Source: Schizophyllum amplum
Taxonomy: Eukaryota; Basidiomycota; Agaricomycetes; Agaricales; Schizophyllaceae
Direction: 5' to 3'
Assembly: GCA_007026445.1 (NCBI GenBank)
Contig: VDMD01000007.1
Coordinates: 248,001 to 312,000 of the forward strand
Length of the DNA stretch: 64,000 bases
Shown here: one piece after another, positions 11,601 to 24,279 of the stretch
Layout: each line of letters opens with the position of its first letter
How positions within the stretch are numbered: the stretch's first letter is position 1
The notes under the pieces: model-generated
What the model saw: the letters and a program-made list of their open reading frames with translations, nothing else
Databases searched by the model: none
Told to the model about the DNA's origin: nothing
Translations under genes and position numbers: made by a program

Positions 11601-14600
11601 ACGCCGCATCGTACGCAATGTCGAGCGCCTGGAAGTCGGGGTCGTGCGCGCCGAAGGATCGCATGGCGCCGTACACGGCCAGATGCGAGGGAACATCGCC
11701 GTCGAAGTCAACGACGACCTTCTGGTGCGCGCGTGGGCGGAGGATGCGGCGGAGCGGGTTGTCGGTATAGGACGTGCCCTGGACGACGGTGGTGGAGGTG
11801 ATGAGGGCGCGCAGCCACGTAAGCTCGGCGCCAGCGAGGGACTCGAGCCAGGCCTCCTTTGCAGGGACCGTGGCGCCAGTCCGGTAGACAACCTGGCCGG
11901 CCTCCTTCGAAGAGTGGAGCGAAGGCACAGCCCTGGGACGCGCGGCGAGGTAGTCGACGGTCGGGACCTTGCTCTCGTCGTTGTCGTAGCTGCGCTCAAG
12001 AAGACGCGAGACGAGCGTGTCGTTGATGCCACCGAGAAGCTCCTTGATAGGCTCATCCTTGACGTTGGACCACTTGACGGCGACGGGGCCCTGGAGAATG
12101 CAGACACGCTGCGGGTCCTGGTCGAACACAGCGTCGACGTCCTCAGCTGCCCAGAGGGAGTCCTAAACCGAGATCAGTTTGCAAAATAACACTGCGACAA
12201 TGCAACATACCTTCTTGAACCAGAACTCGAACGTCGAATCCAAGATGGGGATGAAGGGCACAGGCTTCTGCGCCGGACGGCGGCAGATGGCCAGGAAGTA
12301 TGCCGCATCGTCAGTAGCCAGAAGCTGCTCCTTCGCAAGCGGGTACGCCGCGAAGAACTCCTCCACAAAAGGCATCGGGTCGTCGAGGCGCGTGTACGAC
12401 TGCAACAGACTGGGCTTGTCACCCATCCCATTCACACCCGCAAAGCGCTCCTCCACCCGCCGAATCCAGTCGCCCGTCAGGTTGCGCAACGAGATATCCA
12501 CCCACCGCGACTGGTGCGCAACGAACATCAAGCGCACCATACGCAGGACGACCTCCTCGTACGTCATGTCAGACAGGTCCGCAGCGGCGCTCCCGTCCTT
12601 CTTCCACGCGAACCATGGCTTGCTGAAGTCGCGGTTGAGCTTGCCGATGATCTCCTCCTTGCGCTCGTTGAGCCACGCGCCGCGCTTCTCGCGCGGCAGC
12701 TTGAAGACCGTGTCGTCGAACTCCTTCCACAGCTTGACAGCGCGCGTAGCGACCTTGTGGATGGGCTCGCCGAGCTCGGACCGGACGGTAAGGATGCCAC
12801 CGGTGGGCTTGGCGTAGGTGCCCTCCCATGAGCCGTCGTCGACACCCGCGGCAGCAACGATGAGGTCCTTGACGCCGGGAGAGGTGTGCGCCTCCTTGGC
12901 GACCATGACGCGCGAGCCGAAGAGGAAGCCGTCAAAGGGCATCGGCTGGAGACCGTACATCTCCTTGCTCCAGTCACCAGTGAGGTATGGCCAGACATCT
13001 TCACCGCTACCAAACCCAGACCCGCCGACGAGGATGAGGTTATCGTGAGCCCGGATCGAGCGGTACGTCGCCAACACTGGGGCGTGGAAGTCCTCGTAAG
13101 AGTGATGGCCACCAGCGCGCCCACCCGTCCACTGCATGATGATGGGGAAGGCCGGGTTCGCAGCTGCGATGGCCACAACTTGGCGAATGCCCTCCACCGA
13201 GCCGGGCTTGAACGATACGTGCTTGATCCCCGCAGCCTGCAGCGCGCCAATGATCTCGGCGGCCTTCTCCACTGTCGGGATACCCGCGGCGACACAGAAG
13301 CCTTCCACCGGCAACCCCTCGCGGCGCATCTCCTGCCAAAGCGGGAACTGGAATGCGAACTGGGCGGGGTTGATGTAGAGGGCGTTGAGGGTGATGCCGA
13401 CGCCGGGCGCGACACGCTTCTGTATCTCAGCGACCTTCGCGCGGAGCATACCGGGGTTGAAGTGGCCACCACCAGCGAGCTCGACGTGGTATCCGGCGTT
13501 GAGGACCGCGCTGACGAATCCGGCCTGGACGGTGGATGGGGTCATGCCGGGCACCATGATGGGAGGCTTGCCGAGCAGCCGCGAGAAAGGAGTGTCAAGC
13601 TGGATAGTACCATCGCTACGATAATGGTTAGCCACGTATATACACGCCGACGTTCACAGCAGCTTACCTAGTCTTCACAAGCTTCGGTGACCACTTCTTG
13701 GTCCAGCACTGCTCGGTCTTGATGGTGACCGCATCGTACAACTCGGCGTCGCCCTTGCCCTTGTCGCCCGCGACGATGACGCGCACACCGCGTCCGTCGA
13801 GGTTGCGCGCAGTAAGAGGGCCGATGCCGCTCAAGCCACCCGGGCCAAAGTCCACCGCATGCGTCGCAGTCTCCGGGAAGTTCGTCGCGCGGTCCCAGTG
13901 AAGAGGCAGCGTCAGGATCTGGTCGCACAGCTCACGCGTGATGCTCGTCTTGAGATCCCGCAAGTCCGATCCTACAAAGATAGGATGTCAGCTTCCCGAA
14001 AGAGCACAACAGCAGTGGTATGATGCCATGTGATAGTACAGATACGCACCGTTCTCCGTGTGGTAAACAGGGACCTTGAGATCGGCTGCTTGCCAGAGCT
14101 CTTCGCCCGCCAAATCCTCGGCCGCAACCTTGTCGGTAACGCCTGCGAGGTACTCGCTGTGGTATGGGGCGTTGACAACCAGGAAGCGCACGGAAAACAC
14201 CGGCTTGCGCTGAGAGAATGGGATCTTGCTCTGATCAAGTCCGCTAGCCGCCTTAACCTTGCGCAGGTTGGAGGCCAAGCCGTACAGAGCGCGCGCCGGA
14301 CCGGTGATCACGAATGCCTTCGGACCGTTGTACAAGCTGATGTGCAGCTTGGAGTTGGAGGGCAGATGCTTGTTGGTCTTGCCCAGGTGGGTCTCGACAT
14401 CCTTCAGGAGAAGGCCGGTGACGAGCAACATGGTGCTGGGGACACCCTCACCGCCCTCGATGGAGTCTGCGACGATCGAGGGCTCCACGGCAACGACAGG
14501 GAACGCTTGTTGAGCGCGGAGGCCGCAGTAGAAAAGCCATCGGACGGCCTTCAACGCGTTCTCCGTGTAAGACTCATAGCTGTCGGACGCGGCGATTACG

Positions 14601-15537
14601 ACGGCGGAGACGATGCCTTGTGAGTGACCGGTGGCGCCGGAGATGCGGGAGCGCATCTCCCCTGGCGTGAGGCCGACGACGCGGCACGCTACTAGGTATT
14701 GCACGAGTTGTGTGAGGCCGATGAGAGGGAGGGAGAGAGGAATGGAGGCGAAGTACGGGACGTCGGGCCGGGTGGAGGGATCGAGGAGCCAGGAGAAGAC
14801 GTTCAGGCCGTAGGTGTAGAAGCTGGAGGCGACCTCCTTGCCAGCGAGGGGAACGAGGACGTTGTCGGTGATCGTGCGGATGAAGGCCGACACGAAAGGC
14901 GTGTAAATGTCGTACAACCCCTGAAGCTCGTCGAAGTAGACCTCGTTGGTGCCCTGCCCTCCAAAGATCGCGTAGACTGACGCGTCGCCCGTGGAGGCAG
15001 CAGAGAGAAGCTTTGATTGCGGCTGCTTCGGGATATCGGAGACGCCGCGTGCCTCAAGCGCGGCATAGGAGGCGAAGTATGCCTTGAGGACCGTCTTGCG
15101 CACTTCGGAGTCGAGTGTGGCTGCGAGGGAGTGCACGTCCTGGGACGCAAGGAAGGCAGTCGTAAAGTACTTGTAGACATGAAGGAGCACCGACGTGCGC
15201 GCGGGGGCGGACTCTTGATCGGTGTCTAGGTTGGCGGTAATGTAGGCGAGAAACTTGGCGGCAAGCTCGATGGCTGCCTCGTGGGGGTTCTCGAGCTCTA
15301 TGGTGGTCTCTATAGCGTCCTCCGCCGCCTGGTCGTGCGTAAATTCGTCCCTAAGGACCTCCGCAGCGATCCACGCGTCCTTGTCCGTCGAAACGGGAAT
15401 AGAGAGCTGTGCAAAAGATGAGATCTCGCGGAAAGTTGCGAAAAGCGGGTGGGACGCACCCTTGCGGCGCCTATGGCGACGACGATGGGCCTCTTGGTAA
15501 TGGCTGCGGCGGCGTTGGAGACATCTGAGCCAGCCAT
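2678..15537 (-). CDS. FAS: Fungal type I fatty acid synthase, single-chain beta-alpha fusion
   Basis: The cytosolic megasynthase that makes palmitoyl/stearoyl-CoA from acetyl- and malonyl-CoA. The start MAGSDVS is at 15537 and the stop TAG at 2678-2680. I count about 21 introns and roughly 3,900 residues. Domains in order, with plus-strand positions: acetyltransferase with GATGHSQG (about 14.6 kb); enoyl reductase with [14 protein letters not shown] and [16 protein letters not shown] (13.6-12.5 kb); dehydratase with [13 protein letters not shown] and LPGTITHG (about 10.5 kb); malonyl/palmitoyl transferase with [12 protein letters not shown] (about 9.7 kb). The beta/alpha join follows at about 8.8-8.7 kb ([20 protein letters not shown]). 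Next come ACP with its attachment serine in [10 protein letters not shown] (about 8.3 kb), ketoreductase with [10 protein letters not shown] (about 6.8 kb), ketosynthase with PVGACATALQS (about 4.8 kb), IHGTSTGAN (about 3.95 kb) and LGHSKGG (about 3.8 kb), and the phosphopantetheine transferase ending near LISLSHSE. No break or missing catalytic motif was seen. Fused FAS is known in basidiomycetes. Confidence 0.95.
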
Positions 15538-17248
15538 TTTGGATTAGATGGAGGGGGATGGCAAGGTCGGTCCGTGGCGCTTACGCGTCGTGCTTTTATC
15601 CCCCAAAGTCCCCAACCCCAGCATGATCGCGCGACCTGCCTTTTCCGGCCGACGCGCCTATTGCAAATCGAACACAACGGAGACGGAATGCATTTCTCCG
15701 CTTTTCGTTCATCAACAGCCTCCATGATCCCCCAACGCCTATAGCATCCCCAGCAGCAACGCACGAATATTCGTGCTTACTCCTCAGAAAAAAGTTGAGA
15801 CTCTGCGAGTACTCGTGGACGTCCCATCGATCCACGCCAGAGCAACGTTGCCCAACACGCCCTCAGACGACTTCCATCATACGTCAAATCGGCGGGGATA
15901 CTTGACGCGCCAATCCTCGCTCTTGGTTTCTACGTCGCAACAGTATGTACAAATTCATGGCGGCCCCCAAGCCCCAGCTCAATGTCAAACGACTGTATTG
16001 ATCACCCTGTTGCCCCGCTGTCTACGTACTATGGCTGCTGGCTGTGCAAGCGCAAGGACCCGCCCACGCACCTCCGCCTCCGAACATCTCCTGCTCAGCT
16101 CGTGCCCCCTGTCAGAGATCTTCACTCCCCTCGGTCTAGACCTTCCGAAGACATCGATCCACGTTTGAAGTTCTCTTTACTGGACTCGATTCACTCTCGT
16201 GTACTTACCACTTCAAGAGATGCTGCACTAGTCCTCATCAGCTGCTCTCGTCACCTTGCATGCTGATACGCGCTTCGCGGGGACGCAGAAAGTGGCTCGG
16301 AGTGATGAAAAACGCGATCAGTCACAGTGACACACCGCGACCGTGACATGTTGAACTTCGTGAGTTCGCACAGCGTACTTCGCCTCCTCGGCCCATTCCT
16401 TCCCGATCCTTCCCCCCTGTACTTCGATAAAGGTGATATCAGTGGACATCACTATACACTCAGCGCCCACCTGCTACTTGCTCATACTAATCGCATGACC
16501 CGTCCTCAATCAGATTCCCTCGAAGCGATCTTATGCCCAAAAACCTCTCGGAAGTGCAAGCCAGCCACCTTGGATTTCCAGGCTTGTCTGGATAAAGTTT
16601 CGCTGCCGTGACACGACCGCTCTGGTCGAATCAACTTCTTCATCCCGTCGCCAACCCATCGCCGCTGGAAACACTCAGGAAACACTGATGCTACTTGTCA
16701 TTGCCACGCTTTGCGTCGCCCGGCCTTCGTCCTCGTTTGCGCCGCTTGTTAACGCGGTATCAGGCCCGGTCATTGGCAGTCGCATCATCGAGACCAGTTT
16801 CTCAGCGGCGAGCCAACAATGATGTGCACATATTCAATTCGGCCTTCCTGCGATGGAGACTTTCGCGAACATAAATACGGCTTCGAAGTTCCTGTTTCGC
16901 GTTTAATGTGAGGCGCAGCGATGGCGTCGCTTCGCCGGCGCATCCTCAGATGATGTGCAAGCATGTAGTGACGAGGAGACAGCCGATAACTTGATTTTTC
17001 CCTCTTTTTTCTGCGCTCCCGCCCTTCGCCATTGCGCTGTTCACGAGCCCGAATGCGGTCAGCAGCTGTTGCAGTAAGCTTTGCACCTTCGCGAAAGTTC
17101 AACCTACCATATCCAGGCTGCAATGATATTCCCACATCATTTCAACATGCCAGAAAGACGAAGGGGCAATCCGCACGAATTACAACATACAACGACAAGG
17201 TATACAGGCTGTGACATTAAATGAATCTTTACACACGCGTACACCTCT
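15538..17248. other. Intergenic: FAS upstream region and DBP5 3' flank
   Basis: This is 1.7 kb with no gene I can support. The FAS promoter should lie in the first several hundred bases; a CCAAT pentamer occurs near 15914 on the plus strand. Short open frames at 15773-16168, 15982-16266 and 16327-16611 show no recognisable protein pattern. Confidence 0.6.
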
Positions 17249-19804
17249 TCATGCCTGCTTCGCCTCGCCCACTGTCGTGTCCTTCTTGAGCAGGTTCTTG
17301 ACGTACTGGGGAGACACATCAGTGTCACGATAGATCAACAGGAGGGCACAAAGCAAGAGCGCAACCTATGCAGCCTATGCCGTATGCCAGAAAACCCTCC
17401 CACTCACCTCCTCAATCTCCTCCTCCGACTTCCCCTGCGTCGGTATAGGCAGGATTTCCCGGCCCATCTCCCGCGACAGGTACTCCATCAGGTCGTGCGA
17501 CTTCTTGTCGTGCACGAAGTTTATGGATATGCCCCGGCGACCGAAGCGCCCCGTGCGGCCTGTGGAGGAAGCGTCAGTATTTTTTCGAAGGGTGTACCAT
17601 GGTATGGTAAGGAAGGAGATATGTGATGAAATGATGAAACGACCAAGCGACAGTTTGAAGAAGCACGAAGCGCAGCACTACAAAACAAAATTCTAACGCA
17701 CCTATCCTATGGATATACGTCTCCAAATCCGGCTTGTCGTTGTTTGGGTTGAACCTGTTCTTATCGCGCTCGCTCATGAGCGGGAGGTCGTAGTTGACGA
17801 CCATGTTGACCTGGAGAATATCGATCCCGCGCGCGATGACGTTCGTGGTGATCAGGACCTAGGTGGAAGCCGAGCCGTCAGCGAGTACCATCTGGGAGGG
17901 GAGCTTTTGCGCGCTTATGAACGCACCTTTTCATGGCCCTCCCGAAATCTGTCGATGATGCGATCTCGCTCAGGCCCGTCCTTCGCGCCATGCAGGGCAG
18001 CGACCTTGTGCCCCTCCGCAATCATCCGCTGCGCGATCGTATCCGCTTCGTGTCGGTGCTGCACCGTAGAATCAGCATCGTCCTCCCAGCCCGCACGCCA
18101 CGACCGCCATCGCTCGCCCACACGCATAAACCTACCCACCTGACAAAAGATAATACTCTGCCCGACCGTCAAGATATTGTACAGCATGACCAGCTTGTCG
18201 TATTTGTCCTTCACGCTCTCACAGTCGAGGAAGAACTGCTTGATGCCCGCTACGCTGACCTCCTCCTTTTTGAGCTCGATCTTGTTCGCGTTGGGCGCGA
18301 ATTTGTCGGCGAAGGCGCGGACCTTGTCGTTGAAGGTTGCGGAGAAGAGGATAATTTGGTAGCGCGGCTCGAGCGGGTCTCCCTGGGGGCCTAGTGCGCT
18401 GCGTGCGAAACGCGTCAGAAGGGGAGGGCACGGTGGTAAAAGGAGGGGGGGTTCGAGGTTCGAGGTCAGAAACAGAGGTTATGGGGAAGAAGGAGCGGGG
18501 GAGCAGAATGGGAAGGAGGGGCTTGTACGCACGTCTTCACGCGATTTGTATGATCGCCGAGACCGTCGGTGGCAATCATGGTGTCCGCCTCATCCAGCAC
18601 GAACACCTTGATCGTGTTCTTGTTAATAATCTGAGGGGATGCCAGTTTAGCCACACCGCAATGAAGTCACAAATCAATCACGCACCCTCTTGTTCAGATA
18701 GAACGCCATAGTCCCCGGCGTGCCCACAATGAGGTGCGCGTTGATCCTGGAGCTCGCGCTCGGCCCGTTGTCGTCTTTGATCGCGAATTCGGTGGTGACC
18801 TTCGTGAACTTGCTCATCGCGGTCACCACGCTCATGATCTGCCGCGCAAGCTCACGAGAGGGCGCGATACAGATGGCCTGAAAGCATCGTGTTAGCGTAT
18901 GCGCTTTCTGTGTAAAGTGGGGGTTTCCGCGTTGGCATGAGGACGTCGCGTTGGCGTGAGGGTATCGCGTTGGCATGAGGGCTTGACGCTATGCCTGAGG
19001 GCTTCGCTTCACTTGTCCCCACCACCGACAGCCTGCGGTTTGCACGTAACACCTCCCGCTACCAGCCACTCACTTGCGTCGTCTGCTTCTCCACGTCGAT
19101 GCGGCTGAGCATGGTGAGCACGAATGCCGCGGTCTTGCCTGTCCCCGATTGAGATTGGCCGATGAAGTTCATGGGGCTGCGATCGGCGTCAGCAAGTATT
19201 CGCGGTGAGCTTCGCGCAGCCAGGCGCGCAGGAAAAGGTCATAGTCAAAGACTTACGGATCTCGCAACAACATAGGCAGCGCCTTCTCCTGGATCTTCGA
19301 CGGCCGAGTGAAGCCCATCGCAACCAGCCCCTCCTGCAACTGGCTATGACTGGATGGGGGAGGGGGTCGCAGGCGGTTGAGGTCAGGGTAGGTCGGGTGT
19401 CAGGGTAAGTCGATGTCAGGGTAAGTCGATGTCAGCGCAGGCCTCCATCCCAAATGACGCGCGTGCGTACAGTCCCAATTCCTGGAAAGTCTTGACGCTG
19501 TACAGCGGGCTGTTTGGGTCGGCGCGCGGGTCCGCGAGGGTGACCTGTTATTGTGGCGAGCTTCAGCAAACATGGGTGTAGGGGCACCCCTGCGCACGCA
19601 CCTGAACATCATGCGCCGGCTCGAGCAGTTCGCCTACAAAGGGTCGCGCGTCAACAATCACTATACACGCGGATCGCGGGGCGCAGCAACGTACTCTGCT
19701 CTGTTGGCGTCTCTGCGAGGATCGATCAGGGAATGACACTCATCGGTGATGGGGGCGCTGAGCTCACGGGTCACCCATCCTTCTTCGTCCGTCTTGAGAG
19801 ACAT
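17249..19804 (-). CDS. DBP5: DEAD-box ATP-dependent RNA helicase DBP5 (mRNA export)
   Basis: Orthologue of Dbp5/DDX19, which remodels mRNPs at the cytoplasmic face of the nuclear pore and acts in translation termination. It starts [11 protein letters not shown] at 19804. The typical Dbp5 prelude [20 protein letters not shown] (about 19.5 kb) precedes the Q-motif region. Motif I is SQSGTGKT (about 19.15 kb), motif Ia PSRELARQ (about 18.85 kb), motif [10 protein letters not shown] (about 18.6 kb), motif III SATF (about 18.34 kb), motif [12 protein letters not shown] (about 17.83 kb) and motif [15 protein letters not shown] (about 17.7-17.53 kb). It ends EAKQA with TGA at 17249-17251. An intron at 18878-19073 is 196 nt because it holds a minisatellite; most other introns in the window are 45-70 nt. 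All helicase motifs are intact. Confidence 0.93.
18928..19004. repeat. 19-bp minisatellite inside a DBP5 intron
   Basis: Three near-identical 19-bp units occupy 18928-18946, 18947-18965 and 18966-18984, each beginning CGCGTTGGC. A more diverged fourth follows to about 19004. They fill the middle of the 18878-19073 intron. Confidence 0.85.
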
Positions 19805-21222
19805 GTTGGTCGAGTGTGAGCTAAGGGTAGTGATGATGCCAATGGAATATCGATCGACGGAATCGAAACAGTGCGCGACACGTGAGCCACGTGGGCGCAC
19901 ACATAGGCGCCCACTCAATGTTCGACTACCGACTCTGCGAATATCGATCTCAGGTGGTGGCAGTCTGCGGCAGTTGAATAAAGAATCGTTACGAAAACTT
20001 GCTGGAACTTATATATACAGCGGAGTGCTTGCACGTACACAACTAAGTACTGCTGAGAACACGGATCACAGCGCAAGCCATTCGAGCTTAAGCAAATGGC
20101 GGGAGGAGCCAGCGAGGTCAAGATTCAAAAGAACACTCCAGCAAGATGCTCAACCGTACTGGCTCTTGGTCCTTGCACGTAGCAGTCCCAATGTTCACGT
20201 CGGGCTTGTCAAGCACGCTATTGGGAGACTCGGCGTGTGGCGACATCTTCGAGGGAGTGCCATGACTAGTGAAGGGTATCGGTAGTGCTTTGAATGCGTA
20301 TACTACTCAGATAATTGGGATATGCGAGGAGAGCAGAACAATCACACGTACGATGATCATGGCTCCGGCCTGAGGCTCTGTCTTCAGTTCATCAGGATAT
20401 GTCAGAGCAGGTGACGCACATGCTCCTACTGGCCAGGAATTTGTATGCAAAGGCGCAGCAACTGGCAGCGAGAAAGTGCCGTAGAAGGTAGACGAAGTTG
20501 CATGATGCCGTCGCTTGTGCGTGAGAAAGAAGGGGTGGAGCATGCCAGCAAGTCGAGAAGCAGAAGAGCACAATCGCCCAGCATCTGGTCTGTGAGGCTT
20601 CAAGAGGAAGGAAAAAGGACGATCAGGGTGTAGACAAGACCCTTGAGCCCAGGAGGTGTTTAGGCGCCGGCTGCATGACCGGCCCGAAACTTACGTAAAC
20701 CCACGACCATGAGGCGATAGCGGGCGCCTAGGCAGAAATGGGACGTTGGGCTACCAGCGCATGCGATCCGTGCGCGGAGAGCAGCAAGAGAGGTCGGGGA
20801 CGGGCTTTGGTCAGCATGCGAGAGCACCGGCGCTTATAGCATCGCGTCGGGACGCGTTCGTGTCGGCCGGCGCCTAAAGCGGGGATCAAGGCCGGCGTCA
20901 TAGCCGCAAAATCCAAAAACACGGGTTGGGGGCCGGGCCTCGTGTATCGCGTTAGGCGCCGGGGGATCCTCGCAGGCTGGGCGGAGGACGTTGCCTGTGT
21001 GGCGACGGGGAAGCGAAGTGGCGGGGGGAGAGAAGAGAGGCGCGGATGAGACGCGGGCCGCGGGACTGATCAACATTGGTCTTGTTTGGCGCGCTTCTGG
21101 TGTTCCTTGCCTTATATCACCACCTTCGCCTGGAGCATGGACCTCTTCCCCCGCCGCCGCCTCTGAGTCCCCATCGCTGCCCATCGCTGCCTCCGTCGCC
21201 GCCGCCGACAACGACGACGACG
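19805..21222. promoter_or_regulatory. Divergent upstream region between DBP5 and zinc-cluster factor 1, with TAGGCGCC octamers
   Basis: This is 1.4 kb with no supported gene. It separates DBP5 (minus) from zinc-cluster factor 1 (plus). The octamer TAGGCGCC, in either orientation, occurs at 19904-19911, 20661-20668, 20723-20730, 20869-20876 and 20953-20960; three of these extend to TAGGCGCCGG. A CACGTGGG E-box lies at 19888-19895, 84 bp before the DBP5 start. The regulatory role is inferred from clustering only. Confidence 0.45.
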
Positions 21223-23425
21223 ATGCCACCCGTCGCAAAGCAGAAGCGCTCCGCCGCAGACCGCGCCAAGGGCGCCTCGCGCGCAAAGAGCGGCTGCTAT
21301 ACGTGTCGCATCCGCCGCAAGGTTCGCAGCCCCCCGCACCCCCCACTACCCGCTCACCGCCCCCAGAAATGTGACGAGGAGCGCGACGAGCACGACCACT
21401 GCCGCACCTGCACGCGCTTGCGACTCCAATGCCTCGGATTCGGCACTAAGCGCCCAGAATATCTCCGCGTCAGTAGCGCCCGTTTCCTTTTCCGCGCCCC
21501 CGCCCGCGCGCTTACCCACCAACAGGACAACGATAAAGTCAACGAGATGCGCGACAAGATCAAGCTCCATCTCGCCACCAACGGCATGATCAAGGGCCAC
21601 GCTGGCACCAGCAGCCGCGCTATGGACGACCGCCCCGTCTGCGTGCTCCACGAAGGCGCCGACTCCGAATGCACACCCTCTCCCGAAAGCTCTCCCCAAA
21701 GCCCTGCCTACTCACTCGAGGACGACTTCCCCAATGGCGAATACACGCTCGGCCTCCACCGCCACGCCGTCTCTTCCGTCCGCGACGACAGATACTATCC
21801 CACCTGCCTCATTGGCTCCAGTGCGTCGTTCTCGCACCCCTCTCACCTAACGCGACTGACTCCCTGCGCAGCCTCATACCCCAAGCGTTCTACTGACCCT
21901 GATCCCTCCACCTCCGCCTTTGAAGACCCGCACAGACCGCCGTCTGACTCTTCGGCGCTTATGGCCTCTTCACCAGTCTCCGTAGAACGTAAGAAATCGT
22001 GAATGTATGATGCATATACTGCCGACTCAATACCTGTGTACGATAGTACCGCAAACCTTCGGCCCAGAGGCACTGCCCCAGTATGTGAGCTCCTTTGGCC
22101 CTATGTACAATTCGTGGCCCGACGACGACTTTGCCGGCATTCTGGGCACCCTGGATATGCAAGCCGGCGCCACCATGGACGCGTACCTATGTGCCCCCCA
22201 GATGTTCATTCCGACCATACCGGCGAACGGCGTCGACGAGACTTTGGGCAAGTACTATCGCCGTCTTGCGAAGGCGCAGTTTCTCCTCGCGGACGAGTCC
22301 AAGTTTGGCGACATCCTGTTTGGTCCTATGCAGGGCTCCCAGCTCCTCCAGAAGGCTGTCGGCCTCCTGTCCATGGTCGACGACTTCCGTACCCGCGAGC
22401 CGCACCGCCGCGCCCTCAAAATTGAGGACGTCAAGTACCAACACGACGACCTCTGGCGCGCCGCGATAAACCCCGACGGCGCTCTGCTCCCCTTCACGAC
22501 ACCCGAGGTGGCGACAGCCGCCATCATCACCGTCTCTGCGCACCTCTTCGACGGAGGCCGTGGCTCGTGGTTTCAATGGCTACACATTGCGTGCCAATGG
22601 GCCCTCTCGATTCTGCACGCGTCACAATATGAGCCGGCACAGGCGCTGATTGTGTGCACCGAGCGCAATCGCTTCCTCATCAAGACCGCGATGTGGTTCG
22701 ACGTCCTGGCGTCCGTCACCACCCAGCAGGAGCCCATCTTCGCGAGCACGTTTCGCGAGATGTTTGACCCACAAAGCGGCCTGTGCGAGGAGGGCGAGCA
22801 GGAGCCCAGCATCGATGCTCGCATTTCCATGCTGGACGTCATGGGCTGCGACAACTCCGTCGTGTGGGCCCTCTCCGAGACATCGTGCCTCGCCGCGTGG
22901 AAGGCAAACGAGGAGCGCAACGGCTGCCTCTCGACCAAGGACCTCGTCTCGCGCGCCGCGCACATCGAGGCCGCCCTCGCGCGTACCCCGCCCGCGCTCG
23001 ACGCCAGCTCCAGCAACCCCGTCAGCCACGACCGCCGCCTGACCGCCGACATCTTCCACGCCGCCGCACGTCTCTATCTGCACACCGTCCTCTCCGGTGC
23101 CCACCCCCGCGTGCCCGACATCCACCACGCCGTGCGCGCGACCGTCGACGCTCTCTCGCGCGTGCGCAGCGTCTCGCCCGAATCCGGCGCGAAGATCGTG
23201 CGCAACACGGTTTTTGCAGCCTTCATCGCCGGCGCGCTGGCGGCCGAGAAGGAGGTGCGGGCGGAGGTGCACGGCATCCTCGAGCTCGGCGCGCGCGGCG
23301 CGGGAAACTGCAGGGCGGTGAACGACCTCCTGCAGTCGATATGGCAGCGCGCGACGGAGAACTCGCCGTCGAGCGCGGTGCCGTGGCGGGAGCAGCTCGC
23401 GAAGCATGAGATGCTCCTTGTATAA
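21223..23425 (+). CDS. Zn2Cys6 transcription factor 1 (Fungal_trans_2-like)
   Basis: A nuclear regulator of unknown targets. The start MPPVAKQKRS at 21223 follows a GAC-rich stretch and places the zinc cluster near residue 25. Introns at 21322-21366, 21469-21525, 21821-21871 and 21989-22046 give a protein of 663 residues. The binuclear cluster reads CYTC, then C, C, C and C with spacing C-x2-C-x6-C-x9-C-x2-C-x6-C, followed by the basic LGFGTKRPEYLR. A Ser/Pro-rich linker leads to a long all-helical C-terminal half of the fungal-specific factor type, with ARLYLHTVLSGAHP near residue 560 and the end KHEMLLV. It is paralogous to the factor at 36634-39090. The first two introns sit at the same codons, phase 0, in both. 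Confidence 0.88.
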
Positions 23426-24279
23426 ATGAAAGGTGAATGTGTTTTGATCCCTGCCAGAGGCTGCGCGCGTTCTTGAGAGGAACGAGAGTATACCGCCGCA
23501 TTGGAAGATCCTGTTGATACGAAGTCGGGGCCGCGCCCTCGGAAGTCGTATACTGTTTGTTTGCTGCCTGCTTTTTTGTTTTCTTGCTTGTTGTACTGTA
23601 GTAGTGCTTCCGTACCTAGTATCTGAGGCTGCTGTGATTTTTGGAACCTGCCGAATGAACCCTAATTCGGCGCTTGACTTTATGGTATGGCCATCCACCT
23701 CCACACCCTGAGATTTCGACAGCCTCCACGACAGCCTCCACGTTAGACCGCGTATGCCCCCTTTCGTCGACAATGCCATCCATCACTTGCACCAGTGACC
23801 ATGGCATTCCGGTCGCTTGAAGCTGTGTAATTCCCCACGTAGAAGGCCAGTGTCGACGGCCAGGCCGGACAGATGTGTTGCTGAGCTCTAACTTACCACC
23901 TGTATGCCCCGTGCCGTACCCTGTGTATCGTCAACTCAAGTTACAAGCGGGTTGCAATCGAGTCAATTGTCCATTCGTAACACTTATTATGACATCGGGT
24001 AGTACAAGCACTCGCAACCAGATAGTACAAAGGTCAGTTTCCATGTAAGTACGTATAATCAGAAGGGCGGTCATGAAGAGTTCGTTACAGATATCATACT
24101 GCAAAGGCCAAAGAGGATAAAGAAAGCAAAGCGCACCAAAGGGCCCAACGACGAGATGTACAGATGTACAGATACACATATTTCTAGTCGGCCGTCACAA
24201 CCGCTGATTTCGGGATAGGATGTGAAGCCTCTTTCCAGGGTAGGTAGTGTGCGCAAGGTATTTGCGCGAGGTGACGTCC
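23426..24279. other. Intergenic between two convergent 3' ends
   Basis: This is 0.85 kb between factor 1 (plus) and the Kelch gene (minus). I see only trivial short direct repeats, for example two overlapping CGACAGCCTCCAC units near 23718-23741. Confidence 0.6.

Noticed and set aside
2678..15537. Reading the FAS locus as two genes (beta, then alpha)
   Set aside because: The reading frame is continuous through the beta/alpha junction at about 8.8 kb ([16 protein letters not shown]), with no stop, promoter gap or conserved alpha start; a fused gene explains all exons.
15773..16611. Open frames upstream of FAS
   Set aside because: Low-complexity translation, no recognisable motif, and the position fits the FAS promoter and 5' leader.
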